Positions 45,387-56,066 of a DNA stretch of 64,000 nt are shown piece after piece; the stretch's first letter is position 1; each line of letters starts with the position of its first letter. The stretch is from an uncultured Clostridia bacterium (GTDB lineage: Bacteria > Bacillota > Clostridia > Christensenellales > CAG-917). Below the pieces are notes generated by a model. It was not told the DNA's origin and searched no databases. It was given only the letters and a program-made list of their open reading frames with translations. Location of the stretch: positions 248,001 through 312,000 of the forward strand of contig CASECZ010000002.1 in the NCBI GenBank assembly GCA_949286725.1, read 5' to 3'. The position numbers were made by a program, and so were the translations under genes.

Positions 45387-48047
45387 ATGCTTTCAATTTT
45401 CAACGAAAACGAAAGAAAGGTAAGGAAGCTTCGCAAAATCGCGGAAAAAATCGACGCGCTGGCGCCCGAATACGCGGCTTTGAGCGACGAACAACTTGCC
45501 GCAAAGACCGCGGAGTTCAAGGAGAGTCTGGCACAGGGCAAGACGCTCGATGACATTCTCCCCGACGCGTTCGCAACGGTACGCGAGGCGGCGGACAGGG
45601 TGCTCGGGCTGCGTCCTTTCTTCGTTCAGCTTATGGGCGGTATCGCTTTGCATCAGGGCAGAATCGCCGAGATGGGCACGGGCGAAGGCAAAACGCTTGT
45701 CGCTACGATGCCTTCTTATCTCAACGCGCTGACGGGCAAAGGCGTGCACGTCGTCACCGTCAACGACTATCTCGCCTCGCGTGACGCGGCGTGGATGGGC
45801 AAGGTGCATCGTTTTCTCGGATTGAGCGTGGGCGTGGTCGTTCCCGGCATGAAAAACGAGGAGAAGCGCGCGGCGTACGCAAGCGACATAACCTATTGCA
45901 CCAACAACGAACTGGGCTTCGACTTTTTGCGCGACAATATGGTCGTGCGCAAGGCGGACAAGGTTCAGCGCGAACTCAACTTCGCAATCATCGACGAGGT
46001 GGACTCCATTCTCATCGACGAGGCGCGCACTCCGCTCATAATATCGGGCAGAGGCGGCAAATCGGGCGACCTGTACAAGCAGGCGGATTCTTTTGCGCGG
46101 ACTCTGCGCGAGGGCGACGATTTCACCATAGAGGAAAAAGAGCGCACCGTAATGCTCACCGATGACGGCGTGGCGAAGGCGGAACGCTATTTTCACGTAA
46201 CCAATCTCACCGACCTCGACAACACGGAACTCTATCACCACATTCAGCAGGCGTTGAAAGCGCACAACCTTATGAAGCGCGACCGCGATTATATTGTTTC
46301 GGACGGCGAGGTGCTGATAGTGGACGAGTTCACGGGGCGTATTATGATAGGCCGTCGCTACAACGAGGGTCTGCACCAGGCAATCGAAGCCAAGGAGCAC
46401 GTCCAGATACGCAGCGAGAACAAGACGCTTGCCACGATAACTTTCCAGAATTTCTTCCGCATGTATCGGAAGTTGTCGGGCATGACGGGCACGGCGAAGA
46501 CGGAAGAGGAGGAATTCAAGGGGATTTATTCTCTCGACGTCGTCACCATACCTCCCAACAAACCCTCTCAACGCAAGGACGAAAACGACAAGATATACAC
46601 CAAAATCGACGGAAAACTACGCGCAATCGTTGCCGACATCGAGGAGTGCTTCAAGAAAGGACAGCCCGTTCTGGTCGGCACGGTCAGCGTCGAGAAGTCC
46701 GAGCAGCTCAGCGATATGCTCAAACGCAAGGGCATACGTCATAACGTGCTGAACGCCAAATTCCACAAACAGGAAGCGCAGATCATCGCGCAGGCAGGCA
46801 AATATAAAGCTGTTACGATAGCCACCAATATGGCGGGGCGCGGCACGGACATCATGCTGGGCGGCAATGCGGAATTCCAGGCGAAGGAGCGCATGGAGCG
46901 CGACGGTTTCGCCCCCGAAATCATCGAAATGGCAACCTCGCCGCACGACTACGACGATGACGCGGTGCGCGAAGCCAAAGAGGTGTTCCGCCACCACTAT
47001 GACGCGTTCAAGAAGGTATGCGACGAGGAGAAGGAAAAGGTCATCGCGCTCGGCGGGTTGCGCGTCATAGGCTCCGAACGTCACGAGAGCAGGCGTATCG
47101 ACAACCAGTTGCGAGGCAGAAGCGGACGTCAGGGCGATCCCGGCAGCACCGTGTTCTACATCTCGATGGAGGACGATATCGCGCGTATCTTCGGCGGCGA
47201 CAGAATGAAAACCATCGCCGAAACAATGCGTTTCGACGACGACACGCCCATATCCAACGGTGTCATCAGCAGACAGATCGAGCGTGCGCAACGCCTTGTC
47301 GAGGGCAGGAACTTCTCCATAAGGAAGCAGGTGTTGAGTTACGACGACGTGATGAACGCCCAGCGCGAACTGATATACAAAGAGCGCGGCAAAGTGCTCG
47401 ACGGTATGGACGTTCACGACCAGATAATCGAGATGATAGGCGACCTCGCCGAAGAGATAATCGGCTACTATGCCGACTACAAGACGGATTACAACACGTG
47501 GGACTATCAGGCGTTCAACGCGGCGCTGGAACAGCGCATGTTGCCCAAGGACACCAACCTTATGACGCCCGAACTGTGCTCGTGCTACGACGTGTACAAG
47601 CTCAAGGACGCCGTGTTGAAAATCGCGCTCGACGACTACGAGAAGAAGATAGAACGCCTCAAAGCCGACGGAATGAATTTCGGCGAACTGGAACGCGTCA
47701 TTCTGTTGCGCACGGTGGACAGCAAGTGGATGGACCACATTGACGCCATGGACGCGTTGCGTCGCGGCATAGGACTGCGCGGATACGGGCAGCGCGACCC
47801 CGTCATCGCCTACCGTCAGGAAGGCTGGGAGATGTTCGAGGATATGGTGTCGAGGATACATTCCGAAACTGCCGCCGTACTCCTCAAAGTGCAGGTGGAA
47901 AAGCGCGAGGAAGGCGCACCCGCCAAGTTGTCGCAGAACATTGCCACGGCGCAGAAAACCGTCGTCAACAAGTCGGCGAAAGTCGGCAGAAACGACCCCT
48001 GTCCCTGCGGAAGCGGACTGAAATACAAGAACTGTTGCGGTAAATGA
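45387..48047 (+). CDS. secA: protein translocase ATPase SecA
   Basis: An 886-residue SecA, the motor that pushes preproteins through SecYEG. Walker A is MGTGEGKT near 100, the DEVDSILIDEARTPLIISG box near 210, and MAGRGTDIMLGG near 490. It ends with the zinc-binding SEC-C motif RNDPCPCGSGLKYKNCC. The start is the ATG after GGACGGAAT; an in-frame ATG 31 codons upstream would add an Arg-rich stretch absent from SecA proteins. prfB follows one base after the stop, as in many Firmicutes. Confidence 0.97.
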   Translation: MLSIFNENERKVRKLRKIAEKIDALAPEYAALSDEQLAAKTAEFKESLAQGKTLDDILPDAFATVREAADRVLGLRPFFVQLMGGIALHQGRIAEMGTGEGKTLVATMPSYLNALTGKGVHVVTVNDYLASRDAAWMGKVHRFLGLSVGVVVPGMKNEEKRAAYASDITYCTNNELGFDFLRDNMVVRKADKVQRELNFAIIDEVDSILIDEARTPLIISGRGGKSGDLYKQADSFARTLREGDDFTIEEKERTVMLTDDGVAKAERYFHVTNLTDLDNTELYHHIQQALKAHNLMKRDRDYIVSDGEVLIVDEFTGRIMIGRRYNEGLHQAIEAKEHVQIRSENKTLATITFQNFFRMYRKLSGMTGTAKTEEEEFKGIYSLDVVTIPPNKPSQRKDENDKIYTKIDGKLRAIVADIEECFKKGQPVLVGTVSVEKSEQLSDMLKRKGIRHNVLNAKFHKQEAQIIAQAGKYKAVTIATNMAGRGTDIMLGGNAEFQAKERMERDGFAPEIIEMATSPHDYDDDAVREAKEVFRHHYDAFKKVCDEEKEKVIALGGLRVIGSERHESRRIDNQLRGRSGRQGDPGSTVFYISMEDDIARIFGGDRMKTIAETMRFDDDTPISNGVISRQIERAQRLVEGRNFSIRKQVLSYDDVMNAQRELIYKERGKVLDGMDVHDQIIEMIGDLAEEIIGYYADYKTDYNTWDYQAFNAALEQRMLPKDTNLMTPELCSCYDVYKLKDAVLKIALDDYEKKIERLKADGMNFGELERVILLRTVDSKWMDHIDAMDALRRGIGLRGYGQRDPVIAYRQEGWEMFEDMVSRIHSETAAVLLKVQVEKREEGAPAKLSQNIATAQKTVVNKSAKVGRNDPCPCGSGLKYKNCCGK

Positions 48048-48048
48048 T

Positions 48049-49155
48049 ATGCTTGATTATACGGAAAAGAAAAATCAACTCAAATCGCTGAAAGCCGAGT
48101 TTATGCACGCATATGAAGGGATAAACCCCGAGAAAATGCGCGCACGCATTGCCGAACTCGAAAAAGAGCAGAACGCGGAAGGCTTCTGGAACGACGCCGA
48201 AAACGCCAAGAAAGTGTCCAAGGAAATGAGCCAGCTGACCAGCAAACTCGGCAAGTTCGAGAAGCTCATCGCGGACATCGACGACGCCATCGACACCGTC
48301 GATATAGTCGAGCTCGAAAACAGCGAAGAGGAGGACGAGGCGCTGTTGAAGCGCATAGCCGTGCTCACCGAGGAGGTGGAAAAACTCACGCTGTCCACGT
48401 TGCTTTCGGGCAAGTACGATGCGTTGAACGCAATCCTCACTCTGCACGCGGGCGCAGGCGGAACGGAAGCGCAGGACTGGTGCGAAATGCTGTATCGCAT
48501 GTACACGCGTTTCGTGGAGAGGTCGGGGTGGACTTATACCGAACTCGACAGCCTTGCGGGCGACGAAGCGGGGCTTAAAAGCGTGACTTTCCGCGTCGAA
48601 GGCGACAACGCGTACGGCTATCTCAAAGCCGAAAAAGGCGTGCACCGTTTGGTCAGAATTTCGCCTTTCGACAGTCAGGCGCGCCGTCATACGTCCTTTG
48701 CGTCTTTGGAAGTCATGCCCGAAATCATCGACACGACGGAAATCGAAATCCGTCCCGAGGACCTCAAAATCGATACGTACAGAAGCAGCGGCGCGGGCGG
48801 ACAGCACGTCAACAAGACGGAGTCGGCAATCCGCATAACGCACCTGCCCACGGGCATAATCGTTGCATGTCAGAACGAGCGCAGCCAGATTCAGAACCGA
48901 GAAGTCGCAATGCAGATGTTGCGCAGCAAACTCATAGAACGCCGCGAACGCGAGCGTGAAGAGGAAGCCGCCGCAATCTCCGGTCAGCTCAAAAAAATCG
49001 AGTGGGGCAGTCAGATAAGAAGTTACGTATTCTGTCCCTACACAATGGTCAAAGACCACCGCACAGGTTACGAAACGGGCAACGTACAAGCCGTAATGGA
49101 CGGTGACCTCGAAGGGTTTATCAACGAGTATTTGAAGATGTCCTCTCGCGGTTGA
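48049..49155 (+). CDS. prfB: peptide chain release factor 2, no programmed frameshift
   Basis: A 368-residue RF2 that releases chains at UGA and UAA. It has the stop-codon recognition tripeptide SPF (in RISPFDSQARRHTSF) and the GGQ motif in GAGGQHVNKTESAIR. In most bacteria RF2 needs a +1 frameshift at an in-frame UGA near codon 25. Here the frame runs unbroken from the start through KSLKAEFMHAYEGINPE to FWNDAENAKK, so that control is absent. It begins one base after the secA stop and is probably co-transcribed. An inverted repeat starts at its stop codon. Confidence 0.95.
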   Translation: MLDYTEKKNQLKSLKAEFMHAYEGINPEKMRARIAELEKEQNAEGFWNDAENAKKVSKEMSQLTSKLGKFEKLIADIDDAIDTVDIVELENSEEEDEALLKRIAVLTEEVEKLTLSTLLSGKYDALNAILTLHAGAGGTEAQDWCEMLYRMYTRFVERSGWTYTELDSLAGDEAGLKSVTFRVEGDNAYGYLKAEKGVHRLVRISPFDSQARRHTSFASLEVMPEIIDTTEIEIRPEDLKIDTYRSSGAGGQHVNKTESAIRITHLPTGIIVACQNERSQIQNREVAMQMLRSKLIERREREREEEAAAISGQLKKIEWGSQIRSYVFCPYTMVKDHRTGYETGNVQAVMDGDLEGFINEYLKMSSRG

Positions 49156-49276
49156 GCGTGCTATTTCGCGTGATACTGTGTCAGACACACGCTCCGCAAA
49201 CAGTCACGTACAAGGAGTACGCTCCTGTCTGCGTCGGAGATGTCTTCCTTGTCTGACGCGAAATATCACGCTCAAC
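49152..49276. repeat. long imperfect inverted repeat across the prfB stop codon
   Basis: GTTGAGCGTGCTATTTCGCGT (21 positions, 49152-49172, includes the prfB TGA) is matched in reverse complement at 49256-49276 with two mismatches. The right arm lies inside the first copy of the tandem repeat. The palindrome TGTGTCAGACACA lies between the arms. Confidence 0.65.
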
Positions 49277-49407
49277 GGACGGCAACGCCGCGACCAAACG
49301 CGAAAACAATTCCCGGCGGAATTCTTTTCGGTCGGACTTCGTTCCTTGCACTCACCGCGCGTCGTCACAGCGGGCGCACTTGTTCGAGGCGGCTCTTCGC
49401 AAGTGCG
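49221..49407. repeat. tandem repeat, copy 1 (187 bp)
   Basis: First of two directly repeated units with a period of 207 bp. The copies agree almost perfectly except for a 13-15-bp patch (CCCGGCGG against CTGAG) and five single changes. Each copy ends in a stem CGCACTTG/CAAGTGCG around a 17-nt loop. No convincing gene is present. Confidence 0.85.
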
Positions 49408-49427
49408 GGAATAAAGCATATAGAAAT

Positions 49428-49612
49428 GCTCCTGTCTGCGTCGGAGATGTCTTCCTTGTCTGACGCGAAATATCGCGCTCAATGGACGGCAACGCCGCGA
49501 CCAAACGCGAAAACAATTTCTGAGAATTCTTTTCGGTCGGACTTCGTTCCTTGCGCTCACCGCGCATCGTCACAGCGGGCGCACTTGTTCGAGGCGGCTC
49601 ATCGCAAGTGCG
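49428..49612. repeat. tandem repeat, copy 2 (185 bp)
   Basis: Second unit, two bases shorter than the first, separated from it by 20 bp. A 17-of-18 match to its segment GGACTTCGTTCCTTGCGC recurs between nusG and rplK (near 57033), hinting that part of it is a dispersed sequence. Confidence 0.85.
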
Positions 49613-50021
49613 CAGCGTTGCTGTTTGTATGATATACTACGCACACTTATTCGTTGTTTCGAGCCGCAAGGCGGCGAGCGTATGAGTGCCGAGCACAAGA
49701 ACGAGTACGCAGTCCGCGCAGACTGCATTTACGAAGCCAAGCCCGCGGAGTGCGCGGACAAGTGGCATAATGAGAGAAATATCCTTAACGTGCGAGTGCC
49801 GAAGGTGTCCTCCCGCGAGCGTGGGTGCCCTTTCAGGGGGTACGGGAGCGGGGGAAACCCGCAGGAAGGGGCAACTCATTTTACGTTGCACGAGGAATGT
49901 AACCATTCCGCACGGGGGAGAAAAGTCCGAAGGGAAAAAGAGAGTATTATCTCCAAAACTCGTGTGCGGGGCTCTCGGTTAGCACAAAAAACGACAAAAA
50001 CACGCGCTTAGAATATAGAAA
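49613..50021. other. gene-free stretch before tsaD
   Basis: About 400 bp without a convincing gene. A 128-codon plus-strand frame and an 89-codon minus-strand frame overlap here, but neither has a ribosome site and both read like composition artefacts. The DNA has several short GC-rich palindromes (GCCGCAAGGCGG, GTCCGCGCAGACTGC) and could belong to a dispersed intergenic repeat or an unrecognised RNA. Confidence 0.5.
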
Positions 50022-51037
50022 ATGAAGATTTTAGCCATTGAAAGCAGTTGTGACGAAACAGCGGCGGCAGTCGTCGAAAACGGACGGCGGGTTTTGTCGA
50101 ACGCCGTTGCGTCGCAGCCGTTGCGTCGCAGATTGAAATACACCGCAGGTTCGGCGGGGTCGTGCCCGAAATCGCAAGCCGCAATCATACGCTCGCAATC
50201 GAAAACGTGGTAAAGCAGGCGCTTGATGAGGCAAACTGCACGAAAGACGACATCGACGCCGTTGCCGTTACTTACGGCGCGGGGTTGCTCGGAGCGTTGC
50301 TCGTCGGGGTGAACTACGCAAAGGCGTTGGCATACACGTGGGGCAAACCGCTTTACGCGATATCGCACGTTCGCGGGCACATAGCGGCGAATTATATCGA
50401 CAGCGACCTCGAACCGCCTTACGTCTGCCTGCTTGCAAGCGGTGGGCATACCGCGCTTTTGCTCGTCGAGGATTATACTTCGGCAAAACTTCTGGGGCAG
50501 TCGCGCGACGACGCGGCGGGAGAGGCGTTCGACAAGGTAGCGCGCGTTCTCGGTCTGCCGTATCCCGGCGGACCCGAAATTCAGAAACTCGCCGCCGAGG
50601 GCAAACCCGTCTACAAAATGCCCGTGCCTTCCTTCAAATCCGACGATGCTCTTTATTTTTCGTACAGCGGTCTGAAAACTTTCGTCATAAATCTCGTGCA
50701 CAACCTCGAACAGAAGGGAGAAGCCGTGCCGAAAGCCGACGTGGCGTGTTCGTTTCAGCATTACGCAGTGGAGCAACTGTTTTCCACGACGGAACACGCG
50801 GTGGAGCGCACGGGAGTGAAAAGGGTTGCCGTGGCGGGCGGCGTGAGCGCGAATGCGCTTCTGCGCGCACGTTTCGACGCGGCGCGCGTCGAAAAGGGGT
50901 GGGAAGTGCATTATCCGCCATTGAAATATTGCACCGACAATGCGGCGATGATAGGCGCGGAAGCCTACTTCGCGATTGTTTCGGGGCAGAAACCCGCGGA
51001 CTTTACGCTGGACGCAAAAGCCACGGTGCGATTGTAA
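50022..51037 (+). pseudogene. tsaD: tRNA threonylcarbamoyladenosine biosynthesis protein TsaD, frameshifted by a 14-bp duplication
   Basis: TsaD transfers threonylcarbamoyl to A37 of ANN-decoding tRNAs and is essential in most bacteria. Frame 1 begins [21 protein letters not shown] and runs correctly to NAVASQ (position 50117). Then CCGTTGCGTCGCAG is repeated exactly (50104-50117 and 50118-50131), shifting the frame. From 50132 the normal sequence resumes: [22 protein letters not shown], then the His-containing SHVRGH and LLASGGHTALL, PGGPEIQKLA, YSGLKTF and AGGVSANALLR. Removing one copy gives a 333-residue TsaD of normal length with all motifs. It could be a true mutation, a phase-variable site, or a read/assembly error. 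Confidence 0.9.
50104..50131 (+). repeat. 14-bp perfect tandem duplication inside tsaD
   Basis: Two exact adjacent copies of CCGTTGCGTCGCAG. Fourteen is not a multiple of three, so the second copy breaks the tsaD frame. Such direct repeats are typical of slipped-strand errors. Confidence 0.95.
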
Positions 51038-51132
51038 AAGGGGCAGCTTGTGCCCGTATACAGGCGCGTTGCGCTATATGTAGTCTATTTATTTATATTA
51101 GAAAATTTTTTTGGGAAACTCCCGCCATTCGT

Positions 51133-51161
51133 TTGACATCGGTTTGGATTGTTGATACTAT
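51133..51161 (+). promoter_or_regulatory. promoter of the L7Ae-like gene-rpsL-rpsG-fusA operon
   Basis: TTGACA, exact 17-nt spacer and TACTAT, with the first gene starting 45 nt later. Confidence 0.8.
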
Positions 51162-51205
51162 TATTAGGCTTGCGGAAACGCGAGCAGTTTTTAGCTTAAC
51201 GAAAA

Positions 51206-51475
51206 ATGAGTAAAGAACAAGAAATACTCGAATTGCTAGCAGTCTCCCCGAAGCTTGTCGGTTCCAAACAGGTTTCGCGGGGGTTATCCGAAGGGACGAT
51301 AAGGTGTGTCATCGTCGCGGAGGACGCCGAACTTGCTCTGAGGCGCAAGGTTGCGGCGGCGGCCGAGAGTGCGGGCGTACCCGTTCTGTACGCGCCGAGT
51401 ATGGCGTGGCTGGGACGGGCGGCGGGCATCGAGGTCGGCGCGGCTGCCGTGGGGCTCACCGCAAGGGAGGACTAG
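51206..51475 (+). CDS. rplGB: ribosomal L7Ae-family RNA-binding protein (YbxF-like)
   Basis: An 89-residue L7Ae/L30e-fold protein. Typical are LVGSKQVSRGL at 17-27, RCVIVAEDAELALRRKV near 33 and VPVLYAPSMAWLGRAAGIEVGAAAVGL to the end (motif quoted in part: APSMAWLGRAAGI). These proteins bind kink-turn RNA. In Bacillus the equivalent ybxF also sits just before rpsL. The ATG lacks a clear Shine-Dalgarno. It is followed by rpsL after 63 nt. Confidence 0.85.
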   Translation: MSKEQEILELLAVSPKLVGSKQVSRGLSEGTIRCVIVAEDAELALRRKVAAAAESAGVPVLYAPSMAWLGRAAGIEVGAAAVGLTARED

Positions 51476-51538
51476 ATTGATTGCACTTGCATTAGGGTTG
51501 AAGCAGGTACATTCGAAAATAATACAGGAGGAACAAGA

Positions 51539-51910
51539 ATGCCAACCATCAATCAGCTTATCAGAAAAGGCAGGGAAAAACAGGTAAAGAAATCCATGAC
51601 CCCTATTATGGGACAGTGCCCGCAGAAACGCGGTATTTGCCTCAGCGTGACGACGACTTCCCCCAAGAAGCCTAACTCCGCACTTCGTAAGATTGCAAGA
51701 GTTCGTCTCGTCAACGGTCAGGAAGGAACTATCTACATCCCCGGTATCGGTCACAATCTGCAAGAGCACAGCGTGGTTCTTATCAGAGGCGGCAGAGTCA
51801 GGGACTTGCCCGGTGTGCGTTATCACATCATACGCGGAACTCTTGATACGGCAGGCGTTGCGAAACGCAAGCAGGCGAGATCCAAGTACGGCGCGAAACG
51901 CCCCAAATAA
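51539..51910 (+). CDS. rpsL: 30S ribosomal protein S12
   Basis: A 123-residue S12 with the decoding-site loops [22 protein letters not shown]-type segment (landmarks [13 protein letters not shown] near 40) and [15 protein letters not shown] near 85 (streptomycin-interacting Lys and Pro loop). Strong AGGAGG precedes the ATG. rpsG follows after 38 nt. Confidence 0.98.
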   Translation: MPTINQLIRKGREKQVKKSMTPIMGQCPQKRGICLSVTTTSPKKPNSALRKIARVRLVNGQEGTIYIPGIGHNLQEHSVVLIRGGRVRDLPGVRYHIIRGTLDTAGVAKRKQARSKYGAKRPK

Positions 51911-51948
51911 TTAAATTTTCGAATGTGATTTTACCCTAGGAGGTTATT

Positions 51949-52419
51949 ATGCCAAGAAGAAGTGGCGTGCCCAAGAGAGACGTTCTGCCCGATCCCGTTT
52001 ACGGCAGCAAGGTTGTGACGAAACTCGTCAACCAAGTTATGCTTGACGGCAAAAAGGGTACCGCGCAGACCATCGTCTATGAGGCTTTCGATATTGCAGC
52101 AAACAAACTGGGAGTCGAGGCTATCGACGTCTTTAACAAGGCTCTCGAAAACATTATGCCTCTTCTCGAAGTAAAGGCGAGAAGAGTCGGCGGTTCGACC
52201 TATCAGGTCCCTATGGAAATCCGTCCCGAGCGCAGACAGACGCTTGCCATCCGCTGGATGGTGGCTTTTGCGCGCAAACGCGGCGAGAAAACCATGAAGG
52301 AAAGACTGGCGGGCGAGCTGATGGACGCTTACAATCTCACCGGCGGCGCGGTCAAGAAGAAAGACGAAATGCACCGTATGGCAGAGGCGAATAAGGCGTT
52401 CGCACATTACAGGTGGTAG
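51949..52419 (+). CDS. rpsG: 30S ribosomal protein S7
   Basis: A 156-residue S7, the primary 16S 3'-domain binder. It begins [20 protein letters not shown] and has LMLDGKKG-type [20 protein letters not shown] and the C-terminal [21 protein letters not shown] lies before the ATG. The end is five bases before the fusA ATG. Confidence 0.98.
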   Translation: MPRRSGVPKRDVLPDPVYGSKVVTKLVNQVMLDGKKGTAQTIVYEAFDIAANKLGVEAIDVFNKALENIMPLLEVKARRVGGSTYQVPMEIRPERRQTLAIRWMVAFARKRGEKTMKERLAGELMDAYNLTGGAVKKKDEMHRMAEANKAFAHYRW

Positions 52420-52424
52420 AATTT

Positions 52425-54509
52425 ATGCAGCGCAACTTTGCACTAGACAAGGTCAGGAATATCGGCATTATGGCTCACATAGACGCCGGCAAGACCACGA
52501 CCACCGAGCGTATCCTTTTCTATACGGGAATGATACGCAAACTCGGAGAGGTGCACGACGGCGCAGCGGTAATGGATTATATGGTGCAAGAGCGCGAGAG
52601 GGGGATAACCATCACTTCCGCCGCCACCACCACCGTATGGAAAAACCATCAGATAAACATCATCGACACCCCCGGACACGTCGATTTCTCCGTTGAGGTC
52701 GAGCGCAGTCTAAGGGTGTTGGACGGAGCGGTTGCGGTATTCTGCGCCAAAGGCGGCGTGGAACCCCAGTCCGAAAACGTCTGGCGACAGGCAAACACCT
52801 ACAAAGTGCCCCGCATTGCCTTCGTCAACAAAATGGATATCAACGGAGCGAACTTTGACAACGTCGTCAAAATGATGCACGAAAGGTTGCACACCAACGC
52901 CGTGCCCGTCGTTCTTCCGATAGGCAAAGAAAGCGAATTCGAAGGCATCGTCGACCTGATTTCCGGCAAGGCGATATACTATCCCGCCGAAAACAACGGC
53001 ATCAACTTCGAGGAAAAGGAAGTCCCCGCGAATATGCAGGACGCTTTCAGACAGGCACGCGCCCACCTTATCGAAGAAGCCGCCAACTTTGACGACGGCA
53101 TTTTCGAGAAGTGCATTATGGAAGAGGCCGACTCCGTCACGGAAGAGGAACTTGTCAAGGCAATCCGCAAGGGCACGATTGAAATGGGCATGACGCCCGT
53201 GCTGTGCGGCAGTTCTTACCGCAACAAGGGCATACAAAGGTTGCTCGACGCAATCGTGGACTTTCTTCCTTCCCCCACGGACATCGCATCGATTACGGGC
53301 AAAAATCCGCGCGTGGACAGAGAAGAGGTCAGACATCCTTCGGACGACGAACCTTTCTCCGCGCTGGTGTTCAAAATCCTCACGGACGAATACGTCGGGA
53401 AACTCGCGTTTATCCGCATATACAGCGGGCAGATAAAGACGGGCATGATGGTGTTCAACCCCGGCAAGAACGAGAACGAGCGCATAGGCAGAATTCTCAG
53501 AATGAACGCCGACGAGAGGGAAGACCTCACCGAGGCGGGCGCGGGCGACATCGTCGCGCTGGTCGGACTCAAAAAGAGCACAACGGGCGACACGCTGTGC
53601 GACAAGTCGCATCAGATAGTGTTGGAGAACATGGTATTCCCCGAACCCGTCATCAAGGTGGCGATCGAGCCCAAGACCAAAGCCAGTCAGGAACGTATGA
53701 ATACGGCAATCCTCAAATTGCAGGAGGAGGACCCCACGTTCAAGGCGTACACCGACAAGGACACGGGGCAGATCATCATCGCAGGTATGGGCGAACTCCA
53801 CCTGGAAATCATCGTGGACAGAATGTTCCGTGAGTTCAGGGTGGAAGCCAACGTGGGCAAACCGCAAGTCAGTTACCGCGAAACCATCACCAAATCCGCG
53901 CAGGCGGAAGGCAAATTCGTCAGGCAGACGGGCGGTCACGGACAATACGGTCATTGCGTCATTATACTGGAACCCAACCCCGGCAAAGGCTACGAGTTCG
54001 TCAACGAAACCGTGGGCGGCGTGGTCCCCAAAGAGTTTGCCAACGCGGTCAGCGAGGGCATACAGGAAGCGGCGAAAGCCGGCGTTATGGCTGGTTACGA
54101 ATGCGTTGACTTCAAGGTGCGCCTGATAGACGGCAGCACGCACGAGGTCGACAGCTCGGAGATGGCGTTCCGCGTTGCGGGCTCCATGGCGTTCCGCTCG
54201 GCGGCGGAGAAAGCCGCACCCGTACTTCTCGAACCCATAATGAAGGTCGAGATAGACGTTCCCGACGAGTACGTCGGCGACGTGATGAGCAACCTCAACT
54301 CTCGTCGCGGTTCCGTCCGCGGTATGGAGATGAAAAACGGCGTGCAAGCCATCGACTGCGACGTGCCGCTTTCCGAAATGTTCGGTTACGCGACAACGCT
54401 TCGAAGCCTTACGCAGGGCAGGGCGACATTTACGATGTTGTTCGACCACTACGCAGAAGTTCCCGTGAGCGTAGCCGAAAAAGTCACGGGAAGAAAATTT
54501 TCGAGATAA
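52425..54509 (+). CDS. fusA: translation elongation factor G
   Basis: A 694-residue EF-G. GTPase motifs are [15 protein letters not shown] near 17, [16 protein letters not shown] near 85 and NKMD near 140. Domain IV carries the GGHGQYG motif. The start is the ATG after GGTGG; the same frame is open four codons further into rpsG. Together with L7Ae, rpsL and rpsG it forms the classic str operon. Confidence 0.98.
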   Translation: MQRNFALDKVRNIGIMAHIDAGKTTTTERILFYTGMIRKLGEVHDGAAVMDYMVQERERGITITSAATTTVWKNHQINIIDTPGHVDFSVEVERSLRVLDGAVAVFCAKGGVEPQSENVWRQANTYKVPRIAFVNKMDINGANFDNVVKMMHERLHTNAVPVVLPIGKESEFEGIVDLISGKAIYYPAENNGINFEEKEVPANMQDAFRQARAHLIEEAANFDDGIFEKCIMEEADSVTEEELVKAIRKGTIEMGMTPVLCGSSYRNKGIQRLLDAIVDFLPSPTDIASITGKNPRVDREEVRHPSDDEPFSALVFKILTDEYVGKLAFIRIYSGQIKTGMMVFNPGKNENERIGRILRMNADEREDLTEAGAGDIVALVGLKKSTTGDTLCDKSHQIVLENMVFPEPVIKVAIEPKTKASQERMNTAILKLQEEDPTFKAYTDKDTGQIIIAGMGELHLEIIVDRMFREFRVEANVGKPQVSYRETITKSAQAEGKFVRQTGGHGQYGHCVIILEPNPGKGYEFVNETVGGVVPKEFANAVSEGIQEAAKAGVMAGYECVDFKVRLIDGSTHEVDSSEMAFRVAGSMAFRSAAEKAAPVLLEPIMKVEIDVPDEYVGDVMSNLNSRRGSVRGMEMKNGVQAIDCDVPLSEMFGYATTLRSLTQGRATFTMLFDHYAEVPVSVAEKVTGRKFSR

Positions 54510-54588
54510 CCTATAAGGATATATATAATGTCTTTATAAGTTCTCTATAAAAACACTACTCAAACAAATCAAATCGGAGGAATTCAAA

Positions 54589-55794
<1,206 letters not shown>

Positions 55795-55814
55795 GTGTTC
55801 TTTCAAACCGCATT

Positions 55815-55846
55815 ACCTTGCGCGGTCTCCTTCGGCCGCGCAGGGT
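55815..55846 (+). other. stable hairpin between tuf and rpmG
   Basis: ACCTTGCGCGG pairs with CCGCGCAGGGT over 11 positions around a ten-base loop. No U-run follows, so a processing site or partial block between the abundant tuf message and the rpmG-secE-nusG genes is more likely than a full terminator. Confidence 0.6.
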
Positions 55847-55885
55847 ATGCCTGTGAAAACGAACGCTTGAAAGGAGGCTACCAGT

Positions 55886-56050
55886 ATGGCTCAGAAAGGA
55901 GCAAGAGTCAGAATTACGCTCGCTTGCACCGAATGCAAACAGCGCAATTACAATCTCAAAAAGAATAAGCAGAAGCACCCCGACAGAATGGAGCTTCAAA
56001 AGTATTGTAGATTTTGCAAAAAGCACACCTTGCACAGAGAGACCAAGTAA
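55886..56050 (+). CDS. rpmG: 50S ribosomal protein L33
   Basis: A 54-residue L33 with two zinc-type cysteine pairs ([11 protein letters not shown] and YCRFCKKHT) and the conserved end HTLHRETK. The four cysteines make it the C+ form that binds zinc. AAGGAGG precedes the ATG. The rpmG-secE-nusG order is standard in Firmicutes. Confidence 0.96.
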   Translation: MAQKGARVRITLACTECKQRNYNLKKNKQKHPDRMELQKYCRFCKKHTLHRETK

Positions 56051-56066
56051 GGCATAGGGAGGCTAT

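Noticed and set aside
49221-49612. CRISPR array
   Set aside because: Only two copies, each about 187 bp, with a 20-bp gap; no short repeats with unique spacers and no cas genes.
49625-50011. 128-residue protein-coding gene
   Set aside because: No ribosome site, no family resemblance and an unusual basic composition; a minus-strand frame of similar quality overlaps it.
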